Shown: positions 8,037-16,559, counted from the first letter of the stretch. The stretch: DNA of 64,000 nucleotides from Pseudobutyrivibrio sp. ACV-2 (GCF_900107545.1 NZ_FNQZ01000002.1:1-64000), one strand, 5' to 3'. The notes: generated by a model not told the origin, from the sequence alone. Program-made: numbers and translations.

Positions 8037-9097
8037 TAATATATATATTCAATTACCGCATCGTATAAAGCTTTCGCGGTTTTTTGTTGGTAATCTTTGT
8101 CTTGGAGGTTTTTCAGTTCTTGGGTGTTTGTCATGAAGCCCACTTCTACAAGGGCTACTGGGACATTTGAGGAGCGAATGATGTATACTTCATCACCTAC
8201 CACAGTTCCCTTGGATTTAGAGCCCAGCGCCTGAACAAGTTTGTCAAGACATATGCTGGCAAATTCCCTGGATGCACCTGTAGAGTCTCCTCCTTCGTAC
8301 ATGACCTCTGTACCATTTATGGATGACATACGCCCTGATGCTGTGGAATTGTTGTGGATAGACAGAAAAACATCCGCCTCAGAATCATTGGCAAGACCAA
8401 CTCTTGCCGCAAAAGAAGGGTTAGAATCATCGGTACGAGTATAATACACACCGATGTTTTTATCGCTTCTGTCGAAAACCTTTTTAAGTTCAAGTGCAAT
8501 TTGTAAATCTAAGTCTTTTTCATAGACGCCCATTTTAGTGGCTCCAGGCATATCGCCTCCGTGGCCAGCGTCGATAACTACCACCTTTTCATATACCTGA
8601 TGGGGATCTACAAAGTCCAGATAAATATATTCATCCTCTGAGGTCATCTGAACCTCAACCACATCATCCATGGACAGTTCGATTACGCCTACATAGTCCT
8701 CACTGATATAGGTTACATCCATGATATTCTCTGCATTTCCACGAATAGGATACTGAGAAAAATAGTCCTTTCCTATACCATCTATTGTAATCGAGATTGT
8801 CCTATTAACATGAATATTTTCAATTGTAACATTGTCACTGGTGACATTTTGAGGTAGGGTCAATCGCAACTGATGCCCTTTTAAAATGCTCTGGCGACTC
8901 AACTCGTCATCTTCATCCAATTCCTTATCCGATGTCCAAAGCATATCCATGACAGAAATTCTGCCGCTTTCTAATCTATTGTCCCTTGCTTTAAGTGCCA
9001 ATTTGTGCAAATTCGGCACACAAATAAGCAAGCTGCTCACCGCAATAAACACTGCCACAAGAAGTGCAGTGAACGCCCCCATAACTTTTTCTTCCAT
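8036..9097 (-). CDS. N-acetylmuramoyl-L-alanine amidase (Amidase_3), membrane-anchored
   Basis: This 353-residue cell-wall hydrolase has an N-terminal signal anchor (about 7-29), a beta-rich region resembling an AMIN domain (about 75-165) and a zinc amidase domain (about 172-353). Zinc-ligand motifs are DAGHGG (His179), YEKDLDL (Glu) and SIHNN (His), and the catalytic Glu lies in VEVGFMTN. It would cleave the bond between MurNAc and the stem peptide outside the membrane. It lies 18 bases after the C1 peptidase gene in the same operon. Its stop codon abuts repeat copy C. Confidence 0.92.
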   Translation of the reverse strand: MEEKVMGAFTALLVAVFIAVSSLLICVPNLHKLALKARDNRLESGRISVMDMLWTSDKELDEDDELSRQSILKGHQLRLTLPQNVTSDNVTIENIHVNRTISITIDGIGKDYFSQYPIRGNAENIMDVTYISEDYVGVIELSMDDVVEVQMTSEDEYIYLDFVDPHQVYEKVVVIDAGHGGDMPGATKMGVYEKDLDLQIALELKKVFDRSDKNIGVYYTRTDDSNPSFAARVGLANDSEADVFLSIHNNSTASGRMSSINGTEVMYEGGDSTGASREFASICLDKLVQALGSKSKGTVVGDEVYIIRSSNVPVALVEVGFMTNTQELKNLQDKDYQQKTAKALYDAVIEYIY

Positions 9098-9115
9098 AAT
9101 TATTGCTTCGCTACA

Positions 9116-10846
9116 TTACTGCCCCTCAAATACTTCAACCACATTGTTTGCGTAGGCCTTAATGCAAAGATTTGCTTTCGCAACATCTTCAACGCTCTCC
9201 CAATCCAATCCATTGTTGCTGATAAAGCCCTTGCCATCTGTGATGTCTACAGCTTGGGTCATTGAGTCGCTGGCATACTCCACCGCAAGAGGACGCAACG
9301 TATCAGGTGTGTTGATGTAAATCACAATAGCGAAGTTTTCTCCCTCTGAAACTGTTTTTGGCTGGTCGAATTTGATAGTGTAATAGCCAGCCTGTTCAAG
9401 TGTTCCCTGGGCAACCAACTCCTTCGAAGAAAGTGTGCTGGTGTTGACATAATTTGGCACAAAATAAACCTGATAGGTAGTATTGTGTCCAAGGCTATAA
9501 AAACCTGCTGCTTCTATCTGTTGAGCAGCTGAAGCAGTAAAAGTGTTGGCGCCATAAGCCCACTCCTTGCTGTAGCCAATCTGACCAACCCAACCGCAGA
9601 GATCACTTTGATAAATATAATTATATGTATTGTTGGTATCTACTTTAACATAAGATACTGCCTGATTTCCAATATTTGAATCGTAGTATGATATATAAAA
9701 AACGCCATCATCTCCAAAGCCACTACCCCAGCTATTTTGGCAGATAAATGCTCCGTTTCCAGGCACATCTGTGCTGAAATTGGCCGCAGGATAGGAGTCG
9801 TTCCAACCGATTATGACCACGTCATGATTTGGCTTTGAGTTGCCGGTGTAGCAGTAAGAATTGGTAGCGCGATTGTAACTGCTTGAACCATTAAGGTTCG
9901 CAGTAGAAACACTTGCATAAATAGACGTAGAAACTCCACCATATCTGTATACTGCACGTTTGATGTCATCTAAGTTTTCTGCATCATAAAAGTGGGCTTC
10001 CTGAAGATGAATTTCAGGACCTTTTGTTTCGCCTGTTAATTCATCAAGGATATTGGTGTTGGCCTCCGTGCTTATTGGCCCCTGCCAAGACAGAAGGTAC
10101 GCCAATGCCATAGTGTAATCACCACCGGCTGATTCATCCAGTTTAAAACTATTATCTTTTATCATGGAATCAACTGAAAACTTGTGCTCAGCTACTGGAA
10201 GCAAAGACGATTCCAGAGCCTCTAAAGATGCACAAGCCCAACAGGTAGCTGTAGAGCCCTGATTTCTGATGAAGCTGACGCGGTTTACAGTTCTTAAATC
10301 GTATACATTTGGTAATTTGGGAGTTTTGTCTATAGTAATGTTTACCGAATAGGCGTTGGTATTGTAGCTATATTCGTAGCCAAAGATTTTGCATAGATCC
10401 TCCAGCCCCACATACATTTCGCCAAGATGCAGAGATGGTGTAGTGATTAGTTCAATATCCTCGCCATTTTTAGTGGCACTTCTACTACCAACAACTAATT
10501 CGTAGATATCGCTGGTGATTTGGATTAATGCACTTTTTTCATCCATCATAAATGCAGATCCAGACATCACTGTTCTGATAAATTCCAGAGATCCAACAGG
10601 ATTAAGACTATCATCCAAAATAGCATCCTGCCCATTGCTGGCATAAACTTCTCCATTAATATAGACTCTAAGCTTGCTGGAGTCATTTAGATTTTTAGAC
10701 ATCAAAGGATACAGCACATCTTTATTTAGTGCTGCACCTCTGAAAGTATCGACAGCTGCGTATCTGTCGTTCCAATTATTTATTTTTCCAAATAGAGTGA
10801 TTGCTATGATTAAAGCAAACGCCAGAAATCTCTTGGAAAATTTCAT
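9116..10846 (-). CDS. Exported C1 papain-like cysteine peptidase with lectin-like C-terminal domain
   Basis: This 576-residue protein has an N-terminal hydrophobic signal or anchor (about 5-20). A region near 100-160 resembles the copper-amine-oxidase N-terminal (cell-wall stalk) fold. A C1A peptidase domain follows. The catalytic Cys is Cys192 in STATCWACAS, the His is in NHDVVIIGW and the Asn is in CQNSWGSGFG. The C-terminal 140 residues resemble the lectin-like domain common after C1 domains in clostridial surface proteases. It probably acts in the envelope on proteins or peptides. It is sandwiched, with 3- and 18-base gaps, between the methyltransferase and amidase genes. The stalk-domain call is tentative. 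Confidence 0.85.
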   Translation of the reverse strand: MKFSKRFLAFALIIAITLFGKINNWNDRYAAVDTFRGAALNKDVLYPLMSKNLNDSSKLRVYINGEVYASNGQDAILDDSLNPVGSLEFIRTVMSGSAFMMDEKSALIQITSDIYELVVGSRSATKNGEDIELITTPSLHLGEMYVGLEDLCKIFGYEYSYNTNAYSVNITIDKTPKLPNVYDLRTVNRVSFIRNQGSTATCWACASLEALESSLLPVAEHKFSVDSMIKDNSFKLDESAGGDYTMALAYLLSWQGPISTEANTNILDELTGETKGPEIHLQEAHFYDAENLDDIKRAVYRYGGVSTSIYASVSTANLNGSSSYNRATNSYCYTGNSKPNHDVVIIGWNDSYPAANFSTDVPGNGAFICQNSWGSGFGDDGVFYISYYDSNIGNQAVSYVKVDTNNTYNYIYQSDLCGWVGQIGYSKEWAYGANTFTASAAQQIEAAGFYSLGHNTTYQVYFVPNYVNTSTLSSKELVAQGTLEQAGYYTIKFDQPKTVSEGENFAIVIYINTPDTLRPLAVEYASDSMTQAVDITDGKGFISNNGLDWESVEDVAKANLCIKAYANNVVEVFEGQ

Positions 10847-10849
10847 CTT

Positions 10850-11998
10850 CTAGTCCTTTTTCTTAGGCTTTGGTCCAAGGAACTGATAAAAATATGTCTT
10901 TATCATTCCATTATATATTTTGCGATTCTTATCTGCTTTTCTTCCTATATCTCTTGGTGCATTCTCATAGCTTGTGATTACAAACATAGACCAGCTATCA
11001 AGACCTGCAAATGAACGTCCCAGATTGCCATATAGTTCAGGCAAATCCTTTTTTTCTTCAAGGCGCTCGCCGTATGGTGGATTTGTCAAAATAAATCCGT
11101 ACTTTTTAGGGTGAGAAAGCTTTGCCACATCTCTCACCTGGAAATGTATCATGTGATCCACCCCAGCCTGCTTTGCATTGAGTCTGGCAATTTTGACCAT
11201 ATCAGGGTCTATGTCGAAGCCCTGAAGGTCGCATTCTACAGAGGTATCTACCTCACTTCTGGCTTCATCAAAAAGCTCCTTCCATAAATCCGGCTCAATG
11301 ATATTTGACCAGTCCATGGAGGTGAATTCTCTATTTAAACCAGGAGCGATATTGGCTGCTATCATAGCTGCCTCTATCAAAAATGTACCTGAGCCGCAGA
11401 ATGGATCCACAAGAATTCGGTCTGGTCTCCATGGTGTCAGCTGAATCAAAGCTGCAGCCATTGTTTCAGAAAGAGGCGCCTTGCTAGTGTAGGTACGATA
11501 ACCTCTTTTATGAAGAGGCATACCTGTAGAATCAAGTGTAACTATAACGTCATCCTTTAATATGAAGATACGTACAGGATAATCAGAGCCATCTTCCTTA
11601 AACCACTGAATATCATAATAGGATTTCATGCGCTCAACCATGGCCTTTTTGGCAATGGACTGAATATCTGTAAGGGAAAATAACTTGCTCTTTACAGATG
11701 TGGCCTTTGTAACCCAAAAGCGAGCATCTTCCGGAAGATAATCCTCCCAAGGCAATGCCTTGATTCCCTGGAAAAGCTCCTCAAAGGTGGTGGCGCGAAA
11801 ACGACCAACCTCCACAAGTACACGCTCAGCAGTACGTAAGTGGATGTTAGCGCGACAAATTGCTTCTGCATCACCAGTAAAGGTTACTCTTCCATCTGTA
11901 ACCTCTGTTATGTCGTACCCCAGATCATAGATTTCTCTTTTTAATGGTGCCTCAAGACCAAAGTGGCATGGGCAACTGATTGTGTATGTTTTTGGCAT
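10850..11998 (-). CDS. THUMP-domain class I RNA methyltransferase (RlmL/YpsC-like)
   Basis: This 382-residue cytoplasmic enzyme has an N-terminal THUMP RNA-binding region (about 45-160), then a Rossmann methyltransferase domain. The latter contains DPFCGSGTFLIEAA (SAM binding) and the catalytic NPPYGERL motif near residue 300, typical of N2-guanine methyltransferases. The nearest known members modify G2445 of 23S rRNA. It is the first gene of the operon, and its ATG follows AAAAAGGA. A TATAAT (minus strand, 12022-12027) lies just upstream without a clear -35. Confidence 0.9.
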   Translation of the reverse strand: MPKTYTISCPCHFGLEAPLKREIYDLGYDITEVTDGRVTFTGDAEAICRANIHLRTAERVLVEVGRFRATTFEELFQGIKALPWEDYLPEDARFWVTKATSVKSKLFSLTDIQSIAKKAMVERMKSYYDIQWFKEDGSDYPVRIFILKDDVIVTLDSTGMPLHKRGYRTYTSKAPLSETMAAALIQLTPWRPDRILVDPFCGSGTFLIEAAMIAANIAPGLNREFTSMDWSNIIEPDLWKELFDEARSEVDTSVECDLQGFDIDPDMVKIARLNAKQAGVDHMIHFQVRDVAKLSHPKKYGFILTNPPYGERLEEKKDLPELYGNLGRSFAGLDSWSMFVITSYENAPRDIGRKADKNRKIYNGMIKTYFYQFLGPKPKKKD

Positions 11999-12196
11999 AT
12001 ATTATTTCCTTTTTGCTTATTATTATACTAGGTTAATCTTATCCTTTATAAGCATTAGAGTCAAATTTCTTACGTTACTTTTGTTGCTTTTATTATTTTT
12101 GCTTTTAATTTTTATTGGTACTATACAATTTATATGTCGTATAATATACATATATGTATTTTTCTATATTTTTTTCACAAACTTTTATTAGAACTA

Positions 12197-12225
12197 TTGC
12201 ATTGAAAATATTTCTATATTATAAT
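12197..12225 (+). promoter_or_regulatory. Sigma-A-like promoter for the candidate small RNA
   Basis: TTGCAT (12197-12202), a 17-base spacer and a perfect TATAAT (12220-12225) point into an intergenic segment without an ORF. The -10 is consensus, the -35 is weak. Confidence 0.5.
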
Positions 12226-12231
12226 CCTAAG

Positions 12232-12311
12232 CGTAACGAAGAGTTTCCTTCGTTGCACCCTTATTAATTATTTATACTCCCCTCAAAAAGACCGAAAGCT
12301 CGGTCTTTTTT
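12232..12311 (+). ncRNA. Candidate small RNA of about 80 nt
   Basis: Starting about seven bases after the TATAAT, the transcript would contain a hairpin AACGAAG-agtttc-CTTCGTT (12235-12254). A single-stranded stretch with a C-rich CTCCCCTC follows. It would end in the strong terminator GACCGA-aagc-TCGGTC with six T. No start codon with a ribosome binding site leads a convincing ORF. The promoter-hairpin-C-rich-terminator layout is typical of small regulatory RNAs. No known family was recognised. Confidence 0.4.
12290..12311 (+). terminator. Intrinsic terminator of the candidate small RNA (possibly bidirectional)
   Basis: GACCGA-AAGC-TCGGTC is followed by TTTTTT on the plus strand. The minus strand also has a short T run after the stem, so it may work both ways. 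Confidence 0.75.
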
Positions 12312-12452
12312 CTATTTTTGATTGTTCTAAATCATTTTGGATTTTTCGTTTCAGTTTCCATGGAGTTTCCATTGTGCACAACCCAGATACGCACAAGCTA
12401 TAATTTATTGTGCATATATTACAATTTTTACTAATATATATATTCAAATAAT

Positions 12453-12478
12453 AAAAGCACCTTTGTTAAGGTGCTTTT
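12453..12478 (-). terminator. Intrinsic terminator of the receiver-domain gene
   Basis: An 11-bp perfect stem (AAAAGCACCTT with AAGGTGCTTTT) with a 4-base loop lies 15 bases past the stop codon. The stem ends supply the T run. Confidence 0.75.
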
Positions 12479-12492
12479 ATAGTTATATTCAG

Positions 12493-12876
12493 TTATGTAA
12501 AATGTGCTAAGGCCTCCGCGAATCTTACCTCGTCAAAAGGTTTTATTACAAAATCCTTGGCGCCTGCTTCTATGGCCTCGATAACGTAACACTTCTGCCC
12601 CATGGCACTGACTACAAGGATTTTAGCATCTGGGTCAAATTCCTTGATTTGCTTGATAGCATCAATGCCATTAGAACTTCTGCCGACAGTATGTCCATCC
12701 ACTGTCATTGTGATATCCATGGTCACGATATCCGGCCTGAGTTCCTTGTATTTAACAACTGCTCCGTCACTACAATCTGCTTCACCAATTACAGTGCAAC
12801 CGTTTCTTTCTACTTCATTTTTAACGACGGCTCTCATAAATCTGGAGTCATCAACAACCAATACTGTTTTACCCAA
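12493..12876 (-). CDS. CheY-like single-domain response regulator with an enlarged beta3-alpha3 loop
   Basis: This 127-residue stand-alone receiver has the acidic pair Asp9/Asp10, phospho-acceptor Asp54 (VTMDITM), Ser90 and Lys112 (IKPF). Directly after DITM, where most receivers read DITMPxMDG, this one has TVDGHTVGRSSNG. That is an insertion of about nine residues beside the phosphorylation site. There is no output domain, so signalling would be through protein contacts as with CheY. It lies downstream of hypE on the same strand but has its own promoter and terminator. The cognate kinase is unknown. Confidence 0.88.
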   Translation of the reverse strand: MGKTVLVVDDSRFMRAVVKNEVERNGCTVIGEADCSDGAVVKYKELRPDIVTMDITMTVDGHTVGRSSNGIDAIKQIKEFDPDAKILVVSAMGQKCYVIEAIEAGAKDFVIKPFDEVRFAEALAHFT

Positions 12877-12924
12877 AACTGCATCCTCCTTATCTGAAAA
12901 ATGTTAATTTGGATGTGTAGATAC

Positions 12925-12933
12925 ATTATAGCA
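12925..12933 (-). promoter_or_regulatory. Extended -10 promoter for the receiver-domain gene
   Basis: Read on the minus strand, TGCTATAAT is a perfect extended -10 element about 49 bases before the start codon. The same nonamer is used by the hypA promoter. Confidence 0.6.
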
Positions 12934-12996
12934 TAGGAACCACCCAAAATAATATGAAATTTATGTTAACTGTAGGCGCCAGGTGAGGATTATGAA

Positions 12997-13998
12997 CTAG
13001 CAAATTCTAGGTAATCCTTCTCCCTGTAAAATATCAAGAAATCTGCGCCCACCTATTTCAGTGTTAAGTACCAGCGTGCCTGTTTCACTTTCGTTTTCCG
13101 GAGTTTTTACATTTCCGATAACACAGGCATTTTCTCCATATTTACATTCTTTAATAATATTTAGTGCTTCGTCTGTATATTCTTTTGGAACTATGGCTAC
13201 CAGCTTTCCTTCATTTCCCATGTATAATGGATCCAGGCCAAGAAGTCCACTGAAGGATTTAACCTGTGGATCCACTGGAATATTTTCTGCGTCTATTTCA
13301 AAATTATTCCCACTGGCCAGGGCAAGTTCCTTTAAAACGGTAGCAAGGCCGCCTCTAGTAACATCTCGCAATACATGAATAGGGATATTATTAGAAATGA
13401 GCTTCCCTACCATTTCCTGCAAAGGTGCATTGTCACTTTTGATTGTGTTTTTGATTTCCATGCGTTGACTTAAAACTGTAGCATGATGGTCTCCAATATT
13501 TCCAGAGACTATAATCACATCACCATCAGCCGCATTTTTGGCCTTGATATCTATTCCACTTGGAATAAAACCTACACCTGCTGTGTTTATGTATAAACCA
13601 CCATTTCCTTCAACAACCTTGGTATCGCCTGCCACTATTTTGACACCAGCTTCTTTTGCCGTATCTGCCATGGATTTGACAATTCTTTTGAGTTGTTCGA
13701 TGTCTACGCCTTCTTCTAATATAAATCCACAGGTGATGTATTTAGGTCTCGCACCTCTCATACACAGGTCGTTGACTGTGCCACAGATGCAAAGTCTTCC
13801 TATATCTCCACCTGGAAATTCAAGGGGTGTTACAACAAAGCTATCTGTAGTCATGGCAATAGCCTCTGCCCCTGGCACTACTGCTGCATCTTCCATTTCA
13901 GATAGAACGTCATTATCAAATTCGGCCTCGAAAATCTCTTTTATTAATTCTGAAGTGGCACGACCTCCCGAGCCGTGCTCCATTATTATCTTTTCCAT
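12997..13998 (-). CDS. hypE: Hydrogenase maturation protein HypE
   Basis: This 333-residue protein dehydrates the thiocarbamoyl group on its own C-terminal cysteine to thiocyanate, the donor of cyanide ligands for the NiFe site. It has the PurM-like ATP-binding fold, the start MEHGSGGRA, the motif DVTRGGLATVL and the required C-terminal PRIC ending in Cys333. It works with HypF (carbamoyl transfer) and the HypC-HypD complex. It is the last gene of hypC-hypD-hypE, 25 bases after hypD. Confidence 0.97.
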   Translation of the reverse strand: MEKIIMEHGSGGRATSELIKEIFEAEFDNDVLSEMEDAAVVPGAEAIAMTTDSFVVTPLEFPGGDIGRLCICGTVNDLCMRGARPKYITCGFILEEGVDIEQLKRIVKSMADTAKEAGVKIVAGDTKVVEGNGGLYINTAGVGFIPSGIDIKAKNAADGDVIIVSGNIGDHHATVLSQRMEIKNTIKSDNAPLQEMVGKLISNNIPIHVLRDVTRGGLATVLKELALASGNNFEIDAENIPVDPQVKSFSGLLGLDPLYMGNEGKLVAIVPKEYTDEALNIIKECKYGENACVIGNVKTPENESETGTLVLNTEIGGRRFLDILQGEGLPRIC

Positions 13999-14023
13999 TA
14001 ATCCTCACAACAATTATATATAC

Positions 14024-15061
14024 TTAAGATAAAAAAGCATTATTACAGCTGCCTTCCTGGGACACCATGCATGCTCCCTGTGGCGATGATGGTGTACATA
14101 CCTTTCCAAAAAGTGGACAATCTGACGGCTTTGCTTTACCCATCAGGATATCTCCACAGCGGCAGGCAATATTTTTTTTGTTATCCACATCAAGGCCTGC
14201 ACTTCCTGCATCAAAATGTGCATAATCCTCTTTTAGCATGAGCCCTGTTCCTGGTAAAATCCCCATTCCTCGCCAAGCTACATCCGCTTTTTTATAATAT
14301 TTTTGAAACTGGGCTTCCACAATTTCATTTTTTTCTAAATCCACCACTGATGTGTAGTAATTTGCAACCTTGTCCTCGCCCTTTTCAATCATTTTCACCA
14401 GACCAAAAATGGCTACTACAAGCTCCTTTGCGCTAAAGCCTGAGACTGCAAATGGGATATGATATTTTTCTGCCAAATCTACAAAATAAGCTGCTCCCGT
14501 AACTGCGCTGACGTGGCCAGGTGCAATAAAGCCGTCTATATTTGCTCCTTTTTCACACAGGTACGAGATAGCTCCTGGCATGGTTTTAAGGGCTGTTAAA
14601 AGTCTGATATTATCTAACTTCTCTTCAATGGCTCTATCTAAAAGCAGCGTATACACGGGCGCTGTGGTTTCAAAACCTACTGCTGCAAATACGTATTTAC
14701 GAAGTGGATTATCTCTGGCAAGCTTTAGCACATCCATAGGGGAATAGACCATAATTACGCTTGCACCCCTGCCCTTGGCTTCGTTCAGGCTTTCTTTTGA
14801 ACCTGGTACTCTAAGCAAATCCCCAAAGGTAACCACTGTGGTATCAACCTCTAAGCTAAGCTCTATAAGCCTGTCTATATAAGCCGTAGGGGTGACGCAC
14901 ACAGGGCAGCCTGGCCCTGACAGAAGCTCTATTTTAGGTGACAACAATTCCCTGATTCCATGCTCTGAAATGGCATGAGTATGACTGCCACACACCTCCA
15001 TCAATCTGACAGGCTTTCCATCATAATTTCTTAAATAATCGACCAGTTGAGATATTTCCAT
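14024..15061 (-). CDS. hypD: Hydrogenase maturation protein HypD
   Basis: This 345-residue iron-sulfur protein is the scaffold on which Fe(CN)2CO is assembled with HypC. Visible conserved motifs are EVCGSHTH, SGPGCPVCVTP, GFETTAP and a C-terminal cysteine-rich segment with CRCGDIL and CPLFGKVC that supplies the [4Fe-4S] ligands. Its ATG overlaps the hypC stop codon (TAATG), so the two are translationally coupled. Confidence 0.97.
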   Translation of the reverse strand: MEISQLVDYLRNYDGKPVRLMEVCGSHTHAISEHGIRELLSPKIELLSGPGCPVCVTPTAYIDRLIELSLEVDTTVVTFGDLLRVPGSKESLNEAKGRGASVIMVYSPMDVLKLARDNPLRKYVFAAVGFETTAPVYTLLLDRAIEEKLDNIRLLTALKTMPGAISYLCEKGANIDGFIAPGHVSAVTGAAYFVDLAEKYHIPFAVSGFSAKELVVAIFGLVKMIEKGEDKVANYYTSVVDLEKNEIVEAQFQKYYKKADVAWRGMGILPGTGLMLKEDYAHFDAGSAGLDVDNKKNIACRCGDILMGKAKPSDCPLFGKVCTPSSPQGACMVSQEGSCNNAFLS

Positions 15062-15270
15062 TAGGCTTCAAGGCCTCCCATCAGTTCAATTATTTCCTCG
15101 GCCTCGCTCTTTTTTAGGGTCTGAATCACACATCCCGCGTGAACCAGTGCATAGTCCCCTTCCTTTACATTTACAAGTCCGGCGTATGCCTCCACCTCGT
15201 TACCGTTGAAATCTACAGTGACTTTGCCGTCCTTTAATCTTTTAACTAATCCTGGTATTGCAACACACAT
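15061..15270 (-). CDS. hypC: Hydrogenase maturation chaperone HypC
   Basis: This 69-residue chaperone has the essential N-terminal Cys2 in MCVAIPG, which with HypD holds the iron centre and delivers it to the hydrogenase large subunit. The conserved DYALVHAGCVIQ motif lies in the second half. GGAGAGGG precedes the ATG. It is the first gene of the hypCDE unit and is divergent from hypA, with 64 bases between start codons. Confidence 0.95.
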   Translation of the reverse strand: MCVAIPGLVKRLKDGKVTVDFNGNEVEAYAGLVNVKEGDYALVHAGCVIQTLKKSEAEEIIELMGGLEA

Positions 15271-15292
15271 TATTCCCTCTCCTTATAGCGTA

Positions 15293-15301
15293 TGCTATAA
15301 T
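15293..15301 (+). promoter_or_regulatory. Extended -10 promoter for hypA
   Basis: TGCTATAAT is a perfect extended -10 element 34 bases before the hypA ATG. It forms part of the palindrome TATAGC-gtat-GCTATA (15284-15299), so the same bases could serve both divergent genes or act as an operator. Confidence 0.6.
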
Positions 15302-15334
15302 TTTACTACATTTGTTGTGTTTTGGGAGGATAAA

Positions 15335-15676
15335 ATGCACGAGCTTGCAGTTACAGAATATGTTTTTAATTTAGTAAAAAAACAGGCTGACGCAGCGGGC
15401 GTCAGCCATGTAGATAAAATTCATTTTTTGCTTGGTGATCAGTGCGAATATGTGCCTGAAATCATAGAAGAATATCTTCAGGTAATGAGTGAAGGCACTG
15501 CACTTTCAGGGGTAAAGGTGGATGCTGTCATTAAAGAATCCACAGTAGTTTGCAAGAATTGCAATCATAAGTTTACCCGTCATGAATTTAAGGATGTATG
15601 TCCTAAATGCGGCAGTGCCAATTTAAAGCTAAACCGCTGCACTGATTTCATTGTAAAAAATATCGAGGTATCTTAA
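15335..15676 (+). CDS. hypA: Hydrogenase nickel insertion protein HypA
   Basis: This 113-residue nickel metallochaperone begins MHELAVTEY, whose His2 (with the N-terminal residues) binds nickel. It has a structural zinc site made of CKNC and CPKC in the C-terminal half. The open frame extends upstream to 15206, but GGGAGGA (15324-15330) and the family start fix the ATG at 15335. It is the only plus-strand hyp gene. Its usual GTPase partner HypB is not encoded in the window. Confidence 0.95.
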   Translation: MHELAVTEYVFNLVKKQADAAGVSHVDKIHFLLGDQCEYVPEIIEEYLQVMSEGTALSGVKVDAVIKESTVVCKNCNHKFTRHEFKDVCPKCGSANLKLNRCTDFIVKNIEVS

Positions 15677-16426
15677 TTATCTAAGCCCATACTCAAGTCG
15701 AACTGTGATGGTAGCTGTTTTATGACGTGAGCTGGTATCAAAAGCGCCATCATAAGAATAGCTACTTGTACCAGAGTTCTGAGCTGTAATCTGAAATACT
15801 CCTAGGCTTGAGCTCTTAAGCTTTCCAAGCTTTGTGTCTGTATTTTTTGCGATGATATCAATTCTGTCTTTTGCGTTTGCAGATGCTTTATCGATAAGAT
15901 CAAGCTTTAAATCGTCAAGTCCCGTGTAGTAATACTCTGGTGAGCCTGATGACAGTTCAACGCCCTGATCCAAAAGTGTTGAGATATCTCTTGAAACATT
16001 TTCCACTAAATCAATATTTGCAGATGTAACTGTTACTCTTTGAGTAAGCTCATATCCGTCTGGCTGTGAACCAGCATAATTTCCATTTACATCATAAATA
16101 TCAGAATATGTTCTTCCAATATCTACTGCATCAAATACGATTTCATCCTCTGATACACCTTTTGAAGTAAGATACTGCTTTACCTGGTTGGCATCCTCTT
16201 TTATTACAGCATATGCTTCCTGTGATGAATATGCAGTTGCTGAAAATGAGCCTCTCCAGATAATTAAATCCGCCTCGAAATCAACACTTGCGCTACCTGT
16301 TGCAGATATTCCCTGGGTGCTCTGTGCTCTAAAATGCGAAAGACCAAACGCAAGAGCCGAGAAGGCTACAACAATACATACTCCTATAATTAGTGCTGAT
16401 AACCAGCTGCTTCTTTTTTGTTCCAT
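15677..16426 (-). CDS. SIMPL-domain (DUF541) membrane-anchored protein
   Basis: This 249-residue protein has one N-terminal transmembrane segment (about 9-30) and an extracytoplasmic SIMPL/DUF541 domain. Visible are the ISATGSASVDFEAD start motif, TQRVTVTSAN and a C-terminal TVRLEYGLR. The function of this domain in bacteria is poorly known. It converges exactly with hypA (adjacent stop codons) and lies after hypF, but has its own promoter. A role in hydrogenase maturation is not implied. Confidence 0.85.
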   Translation of the reverse strand: MEQKRSSWLSALIIGVCIVVAFSALAFGLSHFRAQSTQGISATGSASVDFEADLIIWRGSFSATAYSSQEAYAVIKEDANQVKQYLTSKGVSEDEIVFDAVDIGRTYSDIYDVNGNYAGSQPDGYELTQRVTVTSANIDLVENVSRDISTLLDQGVELSSGSPEYYYTGLDDLKLDLIDKASANAKDRIDIIAKNTDTKLGKLKSSSLGVFQITAQNSGTSSYSYDGAFDTSSRHKTATITVRLEYGLR

Positions 16427-16465
16427 ATCATTTTCCTCCCTATGGTTTAATACACAATATATAAT

Positions 16466-16493
16466 ATTATATGCATTAATAATATCATTGCAA
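16466..16493 (-). promoter_or_regulatory. Sigma-A-like promoter for the SIMPL protein gene
   Basis: On the minus strand TTGCAA (16488-16493), a 16-base spacer and TATAAT (16466-16471) lie about 40 bases before the start codon, which has GGGAGG just upstream. Confidence 0.6.
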
Positions 16494-16559
16494 TTTTTTC
16501 ATCAAATTCAGATACTTTTTAACATAGCCTATTTGAGTTGAAATATTAATCACTTTTAA

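Larger units (their letters stand above)
11999..12492. other. 494-bp AT-rich intergenic region with promoter, candidate sRNA and two terminators
   Basis: It separates the divergent start of the methyltransferase operon from the end of the receiver-domain gene. 12010-12190 is very AT-rich and carries a hydrophobic frame that I do not consider a gene. The rest holds a plus-strand promoter, two hairpins with a terminator, and the 11-bp terminator of the receiver gene. Confidence 0.7.

Noticed and set aside
11982-12191. 69-residue very hydrophobic plus-strand frame
   Set aside because: It lies in AT-rich low-complexity DNA, starts inside the methyltransferase gene and lacks a start signal.
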